A stretch of 64,000 nt of DNA from Bolinopsis microptera (Eukaryota > Ctenophora > Tentaculata > Lobata > Bolinopsidae): assembly GCF_026151205.1 (NCBI RefSeq), contig NC_087084.1, forward strand, positions 4,085,538-4,149,537, read 5' to 3'. This document shows, in pieces, positions 10,301-25,300 of this stretch. The position numbers were made by a program, and so were the translations under genes. The notes beneath the pieces were generated by a model. It saw nothing but the letters and a program-made list of their open reading frames with translations, was not told the origin of the DNA and made no database searches. Each line of letters opens with the position of its first letter. The stretch's first letter is position 1.

Positions 10301-13300
10301 AAACCAGTACTGCTGAGTTTTAAAATATCTGTCGTTCAGTAGACTTGTTAGAACTGATGTGTTGAAAAAACGGTCTGTAAAAGTAGTTTTGCGCGCGGTT
10401 CTGTAAAGAATTAGACAGTGTTTTTATGTTTTTAACATATTTAACATATTTAAATTACTGATTTAAATGTTTTTGTATGGCTGTTTTTCTAAACTGCAAG
10501 CTTGTCAGGACGGAGTCGGGAGTTATGTTTGGAATGTATCACACATGGTAAACGTGGTTACCGCGCTGTAAAATTATACTTTCTGTTCTTATTTTTCAAA
10601 CGAAAAGCGTCGATGAATTGCAGATGGAAGTTTAAAATTTAAATAACAGCTACGGGTTGCTTTTGTTAGTGGTGGAAGTTTGTGACGTCACGTGGCTGTT
10701 CTATGTAACGTAGTTAAACCAATTTATATTCCAAATTGCGATCGGATAGTTTAATCTCGGGGCAATCAGTAATTATGCATGTGGATTATAATAATATGTT
10801 CATTATCTGATTTTCTTATTATTATATATATATAAATATATAATGGTATTACTGGTTGGCCTTGTTCCATATTATACTGTACAATAGATAATTTATAATA
10901 CTGATGGGATATTATAATGCATTATCATTGTATTGATATACTTATGCATTATGTTATACGCAAAGTTAATATTATATACATAAGATAAGAGAATATTATA
11001 TTATTATATAATAATCAATCTTACTGCCGGCGCCTGTAACTTCGTTATCTAACCTGTGCGTTAGTGTGACCCTCAACTTTGAGGACTCAATTGTTGTACG
11101 AAACCCTCAATTATTGCTGTTAACGAACCAGGTGCCCCACAATTGTGTGTACTATGTACTATGTAGGTATCTGTAGAAAACATGCAGAGTCAGAGTTAGT
11201 GAGTTACACGTGCTTTAGATTTAGTAAATAACTACCTGTAAAATGAGGAACGAATTACAATATCAATGGGGCACGAACTGTGTACATGTCTGTGTACATG
11301 TCTGTGTACAGGTCTGTGTACAGGTCTGTGTACAGGTCTGTGTACAGGTCTGTGTACAGGTCTGTGTACATGTCTGTGTACAGGTATGTGTACAGGTCTG
11401 TGTACAGGTCTGTGTACAGGTCTGTGTACAGGTCTGTGTACAGGTCTGTGTACAGGTCTGTGTACAGGTCTGTGTACAGGTCTGTGTACAGGTCTGTGTA
11501 CAGGTCTGTGTACAGGTCTGTGTACAGGTCTGTGTACAGGTCTGTGTACAGGTCTGTGTACAGGTCTGTGTACAGGTCTGTGTACAGGTCTGTGTACAGG
11601 TCTGTGTACAGGTCTGTGTACAGGTCTGTGTACAGGTCTGTGTACAGGTCTGTGTACAGGTCTGTGTACAGGTCTGTACACTGCAACTGGTCTGTGATTC
11701 CGTGTACAGGGTACAGGGTGTACGGTTACACACAATAAGTTTAAACCCCTCCAACTTCCTCTAATCTCCTTCCTTCACTATTTTCTGAAGCATATGCTTA
11801 TGGTATAAGTTTAATACCAGTCTAGAATACTCATTCTAGACTGGCTATAGCCTATAGGGGTGGTTACTAGGGTGGTAACACTATAGGGGTGGTTACTAGG
11901 GTGGTAACACCTAAAATTACTAGTATAGAAAGGAAAAATCGGGCTACCTGGGTATAGCCACTCTGGTAATTAAATAAAACAATAATATAGAATAATATTA
12001 TATTATCTTCCTGAATAATGGAATAATTTGTCTTATAAAATTGTTGATTCAAATAAACATTTTTTTTCCTTAGAATTTGTCGTTTTCTTGACTATTTCCT
12101 ATTCAGGTATCTGGAAGCATGTTGCTCGAGAAGAGTATGGAACGTTCAGGTTAACGGCTGATGACAATACTTCTGGGGATCTGTTTGCAAACATGGCGTG
12201 AGTTAACATATTTAACATATTTAACACATTACTTAAACTACTAATTTAACAGTTAACACATTTTGCTGCAACATCACAATTCACATTGTTGCCCTGTAAC
12301 AGTTACCACTCTATCACGGCTTGGGTGAATTCTTGAGTGCTATATTGTCTGGTATATATGTATTATAAACGTTGAGTAACGGGCCGCTGGATCATGAATT
12401 AATCGAAGCGAACTGAACTTTAGTGTACTGTTCTTTATTATCCATTTAATGAAATCTTTATGTAATTATTATATTATGCAATTATATAATTATGTAATTA
12501 TGTAATTATGTAATTATGTAATTATGTAATTATTGATTAATTATTGACAATTTACAGTAAATTACCTGCCTTATAAAAGTGTTACACATGGAACTTAGGT
12601 TTTTATTTCTATTTTACCAGCACGTTAAGAGTAAGGATTAAGGAATGCAGTGTATCAGTAAAACCTTACTACGTAAGTGTAGTAAAGGTGTAGTAAAGGT
12701 GTAGTAAAGGTGAAGTTAAAACCTTACTACCCAGAGGGATAGTAAAATAATTACGCCTGTAGCGTAGAAACCTATGTACAGTCTAGCATACATTTTCCTG
12801 AAAAACATGTTATTATTTTTTATCAATAAACTTTCAAAATGTTTACAAATACATCATTTTATTTCAAAGAAAATTCGCCGAATGACCTTACATGCCTTGA
12901 CAAGTGACCGAGTGTAAACAAAAATAATATTATATAATGTTATATGTATAAACAGTTTGACGTGATCATATTGATTAGATAAAAGTAACAAGCATTCCGT
13001 TACACGAATTTGAAAAATGTTTCTGCAACTCTCGAGAAAACTTGTATGCATTATTAGTCTGAAACGAAAAAGATACCAATTCATTACCATGGTTACCATG
13101 GTAAATGGCCTATTATCATCCTGGTAAAATCCTAGTAATACCAGTACAGTCTAGTCATACCAATACAGTCTAAAACTGACGAAATAACCAGTTCACAGTT
13201 ATGGAACTTAACCTTGTGAGCTATAATTAACCTGTCACAAACAACAAGATCCCACTACTGCATGATATTATAGTCTACAATCTGTAAACACTATAGTGAT

Positions 13301-16300
13301 ATTAAAATATTTGATGTCCAGTGTATTATTTTATGTAGTAAATGTAATAATATAGTTCAGGGTTATTGTAATAAAAAGAATCAATATTATTGAGAACATG
13401 TACCATCACATTATAATACATTGATATAAATTAATGTGAATAATGTTGTGTAGTTAAGGTGTAGTTAAGGTGTAGTTTTTATACAGTGTATAATATTATT
13501 GTGTAGTTAAGGTTCTAAAAATTACATTTTATAGGATTAGTGTTTAGTTAGATATGTAGTTATAACTTTAAATTCCTCATGTAATTAAGCTGTAGTTAAG
13601 GTGTAGTTAACTGTGTATTGTGTAACCCTGTACCTTAACCTGGTTGCTATGGTAATAAAGCTATAAAGGTATGTATTTTAGTAGGTCTCCAGGAAGCGTG
13701 TATTATCGGTAATATTGAGGTAAGTTACAAAGTACCTTTACTGGTTGTAGTACCGAATACTGTGCCACTTTACTTGGTGACAAACACATACTTCCTATTT
13801 ACTTCCACCTGTAAAATAACTAACAATTGGTTATGTTTTACCAAATGGTAAAATCTTTTAACATCTGATGAGAATTACGGGAGTTGATCGTAAAACCATC
13901 ATAGTACATATTATATTAGAGTATTAGCACTGATGACTGATGACTGATGACTGATCTATCAGTCGCGGAAATAAATGAGCTCTAAAGTCTAAACGATGTA
14001 TTCTGATATTTACCATACTATGATTTGGTTAAACTTTACGGATCAGGGTCACTATAAGTAGACCACCCGACTGGATGTTCCAGTTAAACAATTAAACAGT
14101 TAAACAATTAAACAATTAAACAATTAAACAATTAAACAATTAAACAATTAAACAATTAATGGGAACAAGGAGATACTATTGATTTTGTGCAACCTAGAGT
14201 AGGAAGTTTATAGGGGACTTCATGATATGTATTCAGTAGCATTCATGAACAACACTATCTCAATGAATGTGCCTCAGACAGATTTCCTATCTAAGAGTTG
14301 AAGTGACGTGTGAATATACTAAGTATGGCAACAGAAGCCAAACTAGGGTCGGACCAATTAGGGCCGATAACATACATCAGGCCTTTTTTATAATTCAATT
14401 GTTTGATTAGAGTTGAACAGTTCGTACGCTACTCATTTGAAAACGTATCACTTGTCAATACTTTAATACTCTGGGGATCTAAAGTGTCTTATTGTGTTAA
14501 ATATCGAACTTATTATAATAACTAGTGTTACCCTTGCCTACGGCCGGGACTTCACTATTGTACATAGTTGAAATGCAAAAGTATAAACCCGCCTATTACA
14601 TTCGAAAACACGGTGCGAAAGTATGAACTCGCTCAGTTCAAACATACCACAATTTAATTCTGAGTCCCCCTCACGTATCTAATACTAGTAATATTTGATA
14701 ACTTAATTAAGGCTTACGCAATCTTGATTGTCTTATAAAATATATTATTTTGTACATGTTATTGTAGTGTACCAATATAATATGAACCTGCAGTCTGCAC
14801 ACAGATATTGAACTGTAGGTTAGTCCAACTGCTAGGTTGCTTACTTTAGTTCAACATAACAATAATACTCCAGCAACTTACAAACTGTACATTAGATACA
14901 TGTACTGATATTTACAGTTAGTTGTTACACTCACTAATCGTTGTAAGGTACTCCGTGAGGGACAGTGCAGATATAATATACTTGTTAAATACCACGCCTA
15001 TCTTACGAGATAGAAGATAATATGATAAGACAACGTCATGATAATTAGTGCTATTAATTAGTGTTATTAATTAGTTGTCTACAAGTAAGTTTACTAATTG
15101 TCATAGAAGTTTATTTAGATCCGCTCGGTCTAAATAAAACACTTTTGAAAAAGATAAAAAGTGTTTATCTTTTTATTTATACTTTACACGACAGACATAC
15201 CAGTTTATTTTCGTAAGCACGTAGCACTCAACAGCCAAGGTATTATTGTATTATAATTATCACGTCAAAGCAGTTGATATTGATAATATAAACTCCTATT
15301 CTTACTAACTATATAATTATCACGACAAAGCAGTTGATAATAAACTTCTATTCTTTCTAATTGTCGCGACAATTAGTCGATTATAAGCGATTATTTTTTG
15401 AACCGTTTATAATCGTAAAAAAATCGATTATAAACGGTTTTTTTAAAGCGCCGAAAAAGCGCCCGATAAGCGATTATCAGCGCCGATAATAAAATTTCGT
15501 TTATGGAAACTTGCCTCTAATTATATAATTATCACGACAAAGCAGTTGATATAAACCACTATTCTCTCAATAAGTCAATTTTACTGAATTTATTTGACGT
15601 TTGTTAAAGTTATTTAAGGTATATTTTTAAGTGTATATTAGCAGCCGCTCTTCGTGCTGGAGCTGATACGATTGAATCATGAATGTCTTCTAATACCTTA
15701 TTCTAGCCTCATTCTATTTTCTAGCCTCATTCTATTTTCTAGCCTCATTCTATTTTCTAACCTCATTCTATTTTCTAACCTCATTATATTTTCTAACCTC
15801 ATTATATTTCTAGCCTCATTTTACCTCGCTCTCATCTAAGTGAAGCCTCACTGCTTATAGATAGATGAATAAATTCTAGATAAATAAATAAATTCTAGTA
15901 TTTTTTACAACCTCCGACATTAAAAATGATCCTAAGATATCATTTAAGTCATTCAAGCGAGACTTAGTGTGGAAATATCTAATATCGAATTCTCTCCGTA
16001 TTAAAGTAGTGGAACTACTACTACAGCTGAGCAAACTGTGCGGAGGATGGAATTGTGACGTCATCTCATCTTACTAACACAAGAATTAAAGTTGTTATAA
16101 CTTATAATATAAGATCAGTAAACAGAAAGTACACAACTATTTACATAATTTTATAGTTCCTACTGAATCTCATAATGAACCATTGTTAGATTCTTGCTCA
16201 ATACTAATTATCAGTATAATTTTCATGTGATGTTAATCTCTGCAAAACCTTTGTTTACGTTACTTACATGCCTTGAGAAAAGTTTATTGTACAGACAACA

Positions 16301-19300
16301 TGCAATTTTGTGCTGATATATTCGTATCAGTTTGTCCACAAAAAACGTGCATGTACAGTTAAATTTATCTTGTGCAGGCAACAAGGTTACCAGGTTACCA
16401 GGTTACCAGGTTAAGGGTCCTTACCTCACTCTAACCTCACTCTTACCTCGCTCTAACCTCACTCTTACCTCGCTCTAACCTCACTCTAACCTCACTCTTA
16501 CCTCGCTCTAACCTCACTCTTACCTCGCTCTAACCTCACTCTTACCTCACTCTTACCTCACTCTTACCTCGCTCTTACCTCACTCTAACCTCACTCTAAC
16601 CTCACTCTTACCTGGCCTCACTCTTACCTCACTCTTACCTCACTCTAACCTCACTCTAACCTCACTCTTACCTCACTCTAACCTCACTCTTACCTCGCTC
16701 TAACCTCACTCTAACCTCGCTCTAACCTCACTCTAACCTCACTCTAACCTCACTCTTACCTCACTCTAACCTCACTCTTACCTCACTCTTACCTCACTCT
16801 AACCTCACTCTTACCTCACTCTAACCTCACTCTTACCTCACTCTTACCTCACTCTAACCTCACTCTAACCTCACTCTTACCTCGCTCTAACCTCACTCTA
16901 ACCTCACTCTAACCTCACCCCCCTCAGAACGTACACAAGTGATCTAGTACACGAACTAACCAACATAACACTGGTTCTGTGTTTACTGTGTGTAGCTACT
17001 GCTTGGTTCTTTCCTCGTATCAGAACTGTAAGTTTACTTTAATTAACTAATTATCTTAATGGTTGATAATTAATGATTAATTAATTGATAAGATTTTTTG
17101 TGGATTTAAGTTTTCGCTTATGCTATTCATATTGTTAATCTGTATTGACTGAAAGGGTGTTTTAATCGATGCCCGATAATTTTATTAATTAACTAATTAT
17201 CTAATAGTAATAGCTTAATTAACAGGTAGTGTACGTGTACGTAGCAAACATATTTGTGTACATGATGTTCTTCTGTAACCAAGCCAACATTGATCACTCA
17301 AGAGAGCTCATGAAGGGTGTAGTAAGTATTTTAAACTTTTAATTTCTTAATTACTTTTATTAATGTCTTAATTAACCAATTAGTTAGTTTATGAGAAACT
17401 TATTTTTTGACGTATTAATTCACAATTTTTCCGTATACTACTGTACTTGCTAAATGCTATTACGACATAATTAATTAATTCTTAATTAATGAAAGTAAAG
17501 TAAAGTTAAGTAAATTAATGCAAGTAAAGTGCACTATAATCGTGCAAACCTTCTTAATTTCTTAGATTCATTTAAAATTTAGTTACCTCCACATTGCTGT
17601 GACTTGCGAACGAAGTTGGTTTTTTTTTCTTCTTAAAATTGGAATCTCTTATGTTTTTTTTGTGATTTCCTTGAGATACGAAGAGAACGGTATGCCTAGT
17701 GTTAATCAACAGAGATACTATCCTTCCAAATCTGGTGCTAAAATCAAACTGATGAATAACAAAGATGGCAAAACATAAAACAAATAACATTTAGCGAATT
17801 GCTAATAATATTATAATAATTCAGGTTTAGTAATACATACATATTTAAGATTCTTTAAAACCAATCGTGCGTTACCACTTAACTTGCCTATAGAGAACAT
17901 GACGATGGTAAATTGCCACGGTTAAATGTTCATCATTTTCTCAAATACTAGAGAAAACATATGTTGATTACTCTTATAATTAGACTCGGAGAATAATGCT
18001 ATTTTTAGCATCTCTTGGTTTTTAAACAGTGAACACTGTTTAAGCGAAAAATATCTGTTTTTATTGCAAATCCTTATCAGATTTCAAAATATTAAAAACA
18101 TGTAATAGCCAAAATGAATTGTTTAGATATCCAAAGATAACCTCAAATAATATGAAATAAACATCTGTTATGTACGCGTACGCTATTAAATAGAATTAGA
18201 AGTCCCTTCGATTAAAATCAACAAAACTGTTTATTCAGATTTCATAATATAATTACCAGCTGTAGTGATATGATATATATAAGGGATGATATGCTGATGT
18301 TTCAGTTGAACATCCCTTATTGTCGCCATGGCAGCCATATCTTCACCTTGGGTGGATGTCTGGATAGGAGTCTTGGTAGTTTTTATTCATTTGCGGCAAT
18401 GCATGTCATTTCTGGCTCTGAGATTAACCTTGACTTTGTGATAATCACTTCTTGCAGTGAAAATTCAGTCTCTAACTTTAATAAACAGTTCACTTTCTTT
18501 TCTTAAATCGAGTATTTCTTTCTCCTCGCTTTTTGATCGTTTGTCCGTAAACGCCGTTATATCAAAAGTTTAATAAAGCCTAACCGTTTCAGTTGTCCAG
18601 CTCTTAATATAGAAAACTATTAAACAATAACTGATAAATAGCCAGCTAGAACTACTTGCGGTATTGAAAAGATATGTTACAGGGTTTAGGTCTAATTCAG
18701 TGATCTTGACACATCACAGGCATTTCATCCTAACATTTCAGGAAATGTGCCGATAAAGTCAACATAATCAACAGTATCAACAGTATAGAAATCTAATGGC
18801 ACGTCTTATAGAACTGCTACTGATTGTGGTAGTCTCAGTTCACAGTTTTGAAGACACCGTAAAAGATCGGAGCGGTTCCTTAAAGGATAAAACAGGACAA
18901 CATGCATCAAACATGAAAGTTCCTAATAATCCAGGTGAAAACAGGATGGGTGCAGCGGGGGATCTCTACCATATGAACGAGAAGGACGCGCATTTAATCT
19001 TCTAGTTCCTTTCATGGAAAAAAGAGACAGCATCTTCGTTTGTGGTTGCCATGAAGATGACGGGGCTCTAGTCGAATCCTCAGATGTGATAGTCGACATC
19101 ACTGCACAAGAGGGAAGAAAAATAGTCTTCTTAAAAAAGACTAAAAGTAAAGACTTGTTAGCTCAAATTAAAATGGAAGAGGGGGAGAAGACGATGTCTT
19201 GTTCTCATGTGGAGCGGGAAAGTGGCGGGTTGGGGGAACAGCCGGGACTAGAAAACATGTTAGCTGATTTGGAAAATAGGAAAACAAAAAGTGGGTTCGT

Positions 19301-22300
19301 GCTGATTGAGAAGAAGGTTCCAGATAATGGTGAGGGAAATCCTGGACAGAAGTTTGATAGACGTGGAAAAGAATGATACAGCAATCGTTATTTTGACACT
19401 GTGGTAAACTACAAGGAGAAGTGGAATATGGAACAGACAATGATATGTATTTTTCTATGGACAAAGTTGCGATGAAGCTTTAACAAATTTAAGAACTTTT
19501 TACTTGATTAAATATGACCAATAGTGCTGTCCAAAATATGAAGTGAGATTCTCTAAAAATAATGCCCCGTTCTCAATTTTACGTTAATTATCAAATTAAT
19601 TTTAGCTAGTCGATCTTTACCATTAAATTATACATTATACCAGTATTTCTTCTTCTTCGTAGGGGGCTGTAGTCAGGGTTACCACTATAAGATAGAGCAT
19701 TGGAACCCTGTGCTTACCCCGGTAAAATATTTATTAGTGGAAAAAAGTTAAACTTTGTTTTTTCCACATTTGGTGAACCGTTTAGTTATTATATACCAGT
19801 ATTATACATTATGTATGTATTCTTCAAATTGATAGATCATTAATCAAGATTCAATTTAGAGTTTTATCAAAATAAGGCAGACAGGAAGATGTGTGACAGA
19901 ATCTGAAGACATTCCATGAACATTCCTCACTTTTCCTATCTTATAACTATAATACTGATTATCACATGAGCGATAGTACCTAGCAACAGAAACTCACCCA
20001 GATGATATGCTGTTCTAACATGGCTTCACTGCTCACTTGTCCCTGATATTGTACGTTGATTGTACAGACTTACTACACCATTATAATATGTTAAATTAGT
20101 TAAACTGCCCTAAACTTCGAAGGAAAGTTGTTAAAAACCAACATATTATGCAAATCAGATAAATGATTTGGTTAAATTAAGTTTGGCGTTAACAGAGATA
20201 TTCCACGTTCAATGACTCGGTTAATCTTGCACAGTTTGATCTGGAAGCCTTTTAAGTTCATAAATTTCTGGCATATTCGTTACATTCTTGAAGTATTCCG
20301 ACAGCACTAAATCTACTAATAATCTCTAAATTACGTAGAAGACTCGAGTCTTGGCTTGATTCCAACTCACCTTTTTCTGAGTGGGTCAACTGTGACACTT
20401 CGGGGGTTGCTATATTGATAGGGGAGGAATGGCGCAAAGGAGCACATTCACTGGTAAATGCCTATCACATCACTTAGCAATTTGCTTCCTTTCGCTATTC
20501 ATTTAATTACCAAGTACACTCATTTTAATGATTTCATATTATTGTGACGAAATTTTCATGTTATGTAAACCTAATGATTTAACTTAATAATCTTAATTCC
20601 CGTAGCTATAGAGTCGTAGGGCGGAATATAAGGACCCGGCATGTTTTTTTTAATCGGATTTGAATTATCCTTAACTTAGCTCTGTTAGAAAGTTGCTATT
20701 TTTCAGTATGAGTGCAATTTCAAATACTAATAATGGCTAACAAATTTCAAATATTTAAAATGGTTAACATTTAAAAAGCTAAAGCCTAAATGAATGTTGC
20801 TGTAAAATGAGGGATGAAAAAAGACAATAAAAAGTGTCTCATTTGAAAGTTTACACTTCACGTTTAAAAGTTTGCACTTCACGGTATCTGCGTCCAGCAA
20901 TTCGAGGAACAGGGAGAGAACAGCAGAGATAAAGCGTGGTTAAATTATTTGTGGATTGTACTTGATTTATTTTGGAAGTTGGCACAAATTTTGATTATAA
21001 AAGGTTATTCTGGCGTATATGGCTTACTCTTTGGACAACAAAAAAATCTTGATCGACCATCATAAAACGTTCTATCATTACAGAGAATGTTTTAAGTGGC
21101 CTACCTTAAGCGTCAGTTTTAGGCCCCTTATTATTTATGTTGTGCTTAAAGGATCTGGTGAACATGTACACTGTACATAGTTGAGTTGTCAACAATTTCC
21201 CGGTTGCTACAAATCTCCGAGGATATTGGTCATTTTACCATGACCTCAACCAAGTCAATGCATGGCATATTATCACTCCATTAGCACTCCATTAGCTCCT
21301 CATTAACTGGTTAAGATTGTGAAACATTCTACACGAGACTTCATCAACTGATTAAGTCTGACAGAATCTCTGATAGCAACGACTCTAATATTATATTCCT
21401 TCCTTTATGTATCTCAGTACATTTATCACGTTACATTAACATGATATTACTCACGTAAGTGTCATTGTGGACAGTCTGTTCATGCATGTTCAGTTTTTCA
21501 TTCAATATTTTCGTTGACGTGTCGTGATTCAGTTGTTACAATAACGAACGTTTCGTCAGCTCGCATTGAGAGCAAAAATCGGATAATTTACGTCTGGCGC
21601 GAACGCCAAACGTACTCTTTATGTGAAGCTAGGCGCCAGTTTTTCGTGAGACCCGCGCCGCGCCGCGCGCTTGAATTGATTGCCGCTCCGATCCAGTTGC
21701 ATGATTCGATATACACGTACATGCGCTGCTGCAGGCTGCATGCATCATGTCCATGCACGTGGAGCTAGGAAGTGAAAATTAAAGAGAAAATATCAGTAAA
21801 CAAATTAATGGGTAAGCACAATGATCTGTAGCGGTGAAATCTTAACTTAGGATGCGTTCTAACAGAACTAACTATCACCTCGGTTTAACTAACTATTATT
21901 AACTAACTAACTATTATGAACTTACTAAACATTACAGCTGGAACGGTTCTGGATGCAGTCCAACATCCCTGTCAGTATTCTAGCCGGGTGTGGTATTTGG
22001 TGTCTGTACTCTCCGATAAAAGGAAAATGCAGCAGTCTTGGAACTGTGTTATACTATGGGTTGGGAGTTGGTGCTCTGATTATGGGAGCTTATCAAATTG
22101 TAAGTATAAACTTCAGCTTAGGTAACAGGTCCCTTCCTTGGGGACCCGTCTTTTGACTAGAAAAATGTATCTTATTAATCAATACCAGAAAAAACAAGGT
22201 TCAAATAATTTGTCACCTTTCCGTGATTATACCCTTGTCAATATGTCTGGCTGACATTTCCTCTCACACAGCGAGAAAACTACACAATATGTGACATGAG

Positions 22301-25300
22301 CAGTAACTTAATCATGAGGGATTACGGAAGGAAACTCCTGGACGCTCTCCCTGCAAACGGAGTTCTTCTAGTTGAGGGGGACATGCCATCCCTTACATCC
22401 AGGTTATTAATTAGTTATTTATAGTAGTTAATTAATATTAGTTATTACCAATTTTCGAAAACTCCCTTCGGCTGATTACGTAATATTATGTGAAAGACCA
22501 TTTATTTAATTTTATAGAGCTAGTACGAGTCACGAGACATCAGATATGTATTAAAGATAAAATAGATTAGTCACTGCGTGTCTGTATTGATAATAATTAA
22601 TATTAAATTAGTAGGTAATTATTAATTAATTAATTAACTACTTGTGTTTAAGGTATTTGCGGTACTGTGAGAATTACAGACCGGATGTGGATGTTGTGGA
22701 TCAAGAACTAATTGGGTTTAATTGGTACAAACCAATGCACAAACACAACTTTAGGCACTACACTTTCCCTTACGACAGGTAACTAATTTAACTAATTGCC
22801 CATCCAAATTATTAGTTACTAGCAGGAACCCGTATAACCCTAAAATGGTGTCAAGACTCAAGAGACTAAAATAATTATTACCTATTTAATTCGCGTTTTT
22901 GACACCACTTGGGGGTCCAAATTTTGGGCTCTAAAACTCTTATTCCTTGGCCAATTTTTTATTTTTTCATGCTGATTTGAAAAGCATAAAAGCATTTGAC
23001 CCAGTCAAAAAAGTTTCAGTTGTATATCTTTTACGGTTTTTGCGGAAAGTCGCGTTAAAGTTGATGCCGTGGTGTCAGTAAAATGGCACAGATATATATA
23101 TATATATCGTCTCGCTTTATATATAGTAAGATGTAACTAATTAAAATAATTTGATTATCATGGAGACAAAGTTTACCAGTTTTGGCTATTTCTTAATACA
23201 TAAAAGTGCAATACTGACAGTGATTATTATATTGCAATACTGACGGTGACTATATAGTGCAATACTGACTGTGATTATATAGTGCAATACTGACGGTGAT
23301 TATATAGTGCAATACTGACGGTGGGTTCGGATAATCATCAGCTGGTAATTATGCCAGCTGTCAAGGCCAGTTTAGGAACTAACACACAAGAGACGCGAAA
23401 TCTCGAGGTTCTGGGATCATTCCCCAGTTGTCCCAAGTTTTTCAGAATTAATCATCACATATAGACAGCATGAGAGTAGGCCTGGCCATCTCGAAGTGAT
23501 AATAATAATTAAAATGTTTCGCAGATTGGCAATTGATCGGTGTAGTTGGTGTTGTACACACTGCACTGATAATGATATCACGTTGAACGTGTAATGTAAA
23601 TATAGTGTGGATACATGCGAATATATATTCTAAATAACTGATAAATGATATTCCACACAAAGCATGAAATTGAGCTGTATATGAGTGGTGATTTCGCTCT
23701 GAGAATCAGGGTCAGTAGCTCAATTGGTAGAGCAAGAGACGCGAAATCTCGAGGTTCTGGGATCATTCCCCAGTTGTCCCAAGTTTTTCAGAATTAATCA
23801 TCACATATAGACAGCATGAGAGTAGGCCTGGCCATCTCGAAGTGATAATAATAATTAAAATGTTTCGCAGATTGGCAATTGATCGGTGTAGTTGGTGTTG
23901 TACACACATTATATCACGTTGAACGTGTAATGTAAATATAGTGTGGATACATGCGAATATATATTCTAAATAACTGATAACACACAACTCTTCAGAGAGG
24001 TTTACTTTAAGAACGTGCTGGCACGTAAAGGTGACAACATTCCTTTTTCTTACAACTTCCAGACGGTATTTGATGTACACACTCAAGCTGGGTGAGTTTA
24101 AACATTTTTTGGTGAAGGAGGGGAGAGACGAGGGAATGGATGAGCGGGGGAGTGGGGGGGGGGGGGGGGGCGGGGGAGACGAGGGAATGGAGGAGCGGGG
24201 GAGTGGGGGGGGCCGGGATAGACGAAGGAATGGAGGAGCGGGGGAGTGGGGGGGGGCGGGGGAGACGAGGGAAAGGGAATGGAGGAGCGGGGGAGCGGGG
24301 GAGTGGGGGGGGGCGGGGGAGACGAGGGAATGGAGGGGCGGGGGAGTGGGGGGGCGGGAGAGACGAGGGAATGGAGGAGCGGGGGAGTGGGGGGGGCGGG
24401 GGAGACGAGGGAAAGGGAATGGAGGAGCGGGGGAGTGGGGGGGGCGGGAGAGACGAGGGAATGGAGGAGCGGGGGAGTGGGGGGGGGGCGGGGGAGTGGG
24501 GGGGGGGCGGGAGAGACGAGGGAATGGAGGAGCGGGGGAGTGGGGGGGGCGGGATAGACGAGGGAATGGAGGAGCGGGGGAGTGGGGGGGGGGCGGGGGA
24601 GACGAGGGAATGGAGGAGCGGGGGAGTGGGGGGGGGGGCGGGGGAGACGAGGGAATGGAGGAGCAGGGGAGTGGGGGGGGCGGGGGAGACGAGGGAATGG
24701 AGGAGCGGGGGAGTGGGGGGGGGGCGGGGGAGACGAGGGAATGGAGGAGCGGGGGAGTGGGGGGGGCGGGGGAGACGAGGGAATGGAGGAGCGGGGGAGT
24801 GGGGGGGGGCGGGGGAGACGAGGGAATGGAGGAGCGGGGGAGTGGGGGGGAGACGAGGGAATGGAGGAGCGGGGGAGTGGGGGGGGCGGGGGAGACGAGG
24901 GAATGGAGGAGCGGGGGAGTGGGGGGGGGCGGGAGAGACGAGGGAATGGAGGAGCGGGGGGGCGGGGGAGACGAGGGAATGGAGGAGCGGGGGAGTGGGG
25001 GGGGGGGGCGGGGGAGACGAGGGAATGGAGGAGCGGGGGAGTGGGGGGGGGAGACGAGGGAATGGAGGAGCGGGGGAGTGGGGGGGGGCGGGGGAGACGA
25101 GGGAATGGAGGAGCGGGGGAGTGGGGGGGCGGGGGAGACGAGGGAATGGAGGAGCGAGGGAGTGGGGGGGGCGGGGGAGACGAGGGAATGGAGGAGCGGG
25201 GGAGTGGGGGGCGGGGAGGGAGGGAGTGGGGGTGGGGGGAGCGAGGGAGTGGGGGGCGAGGGAGGGAGAGAGCATCTTCTTGATACTGCATGATTCATGC

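Noticed and set aside
11232-11764. Several 140-170 codon frames on both strands
   Set aside because: All are translations of the 12-bp VNTR; frames stay open because 12 is divisible by 3.
16417-16918. CRISPR-like or telomere-like array
   Set aside because: Units are contiguous without spacers and not a telomere motif; eukaryotic intron context.
23709-23780. A functional tRNA gene
   Set aside because: The cloverleaf folds, but position 33 is G instead of U, the anticodon and acceptor stems have mismatches, and the sequence continues into a dispersed SINE body.
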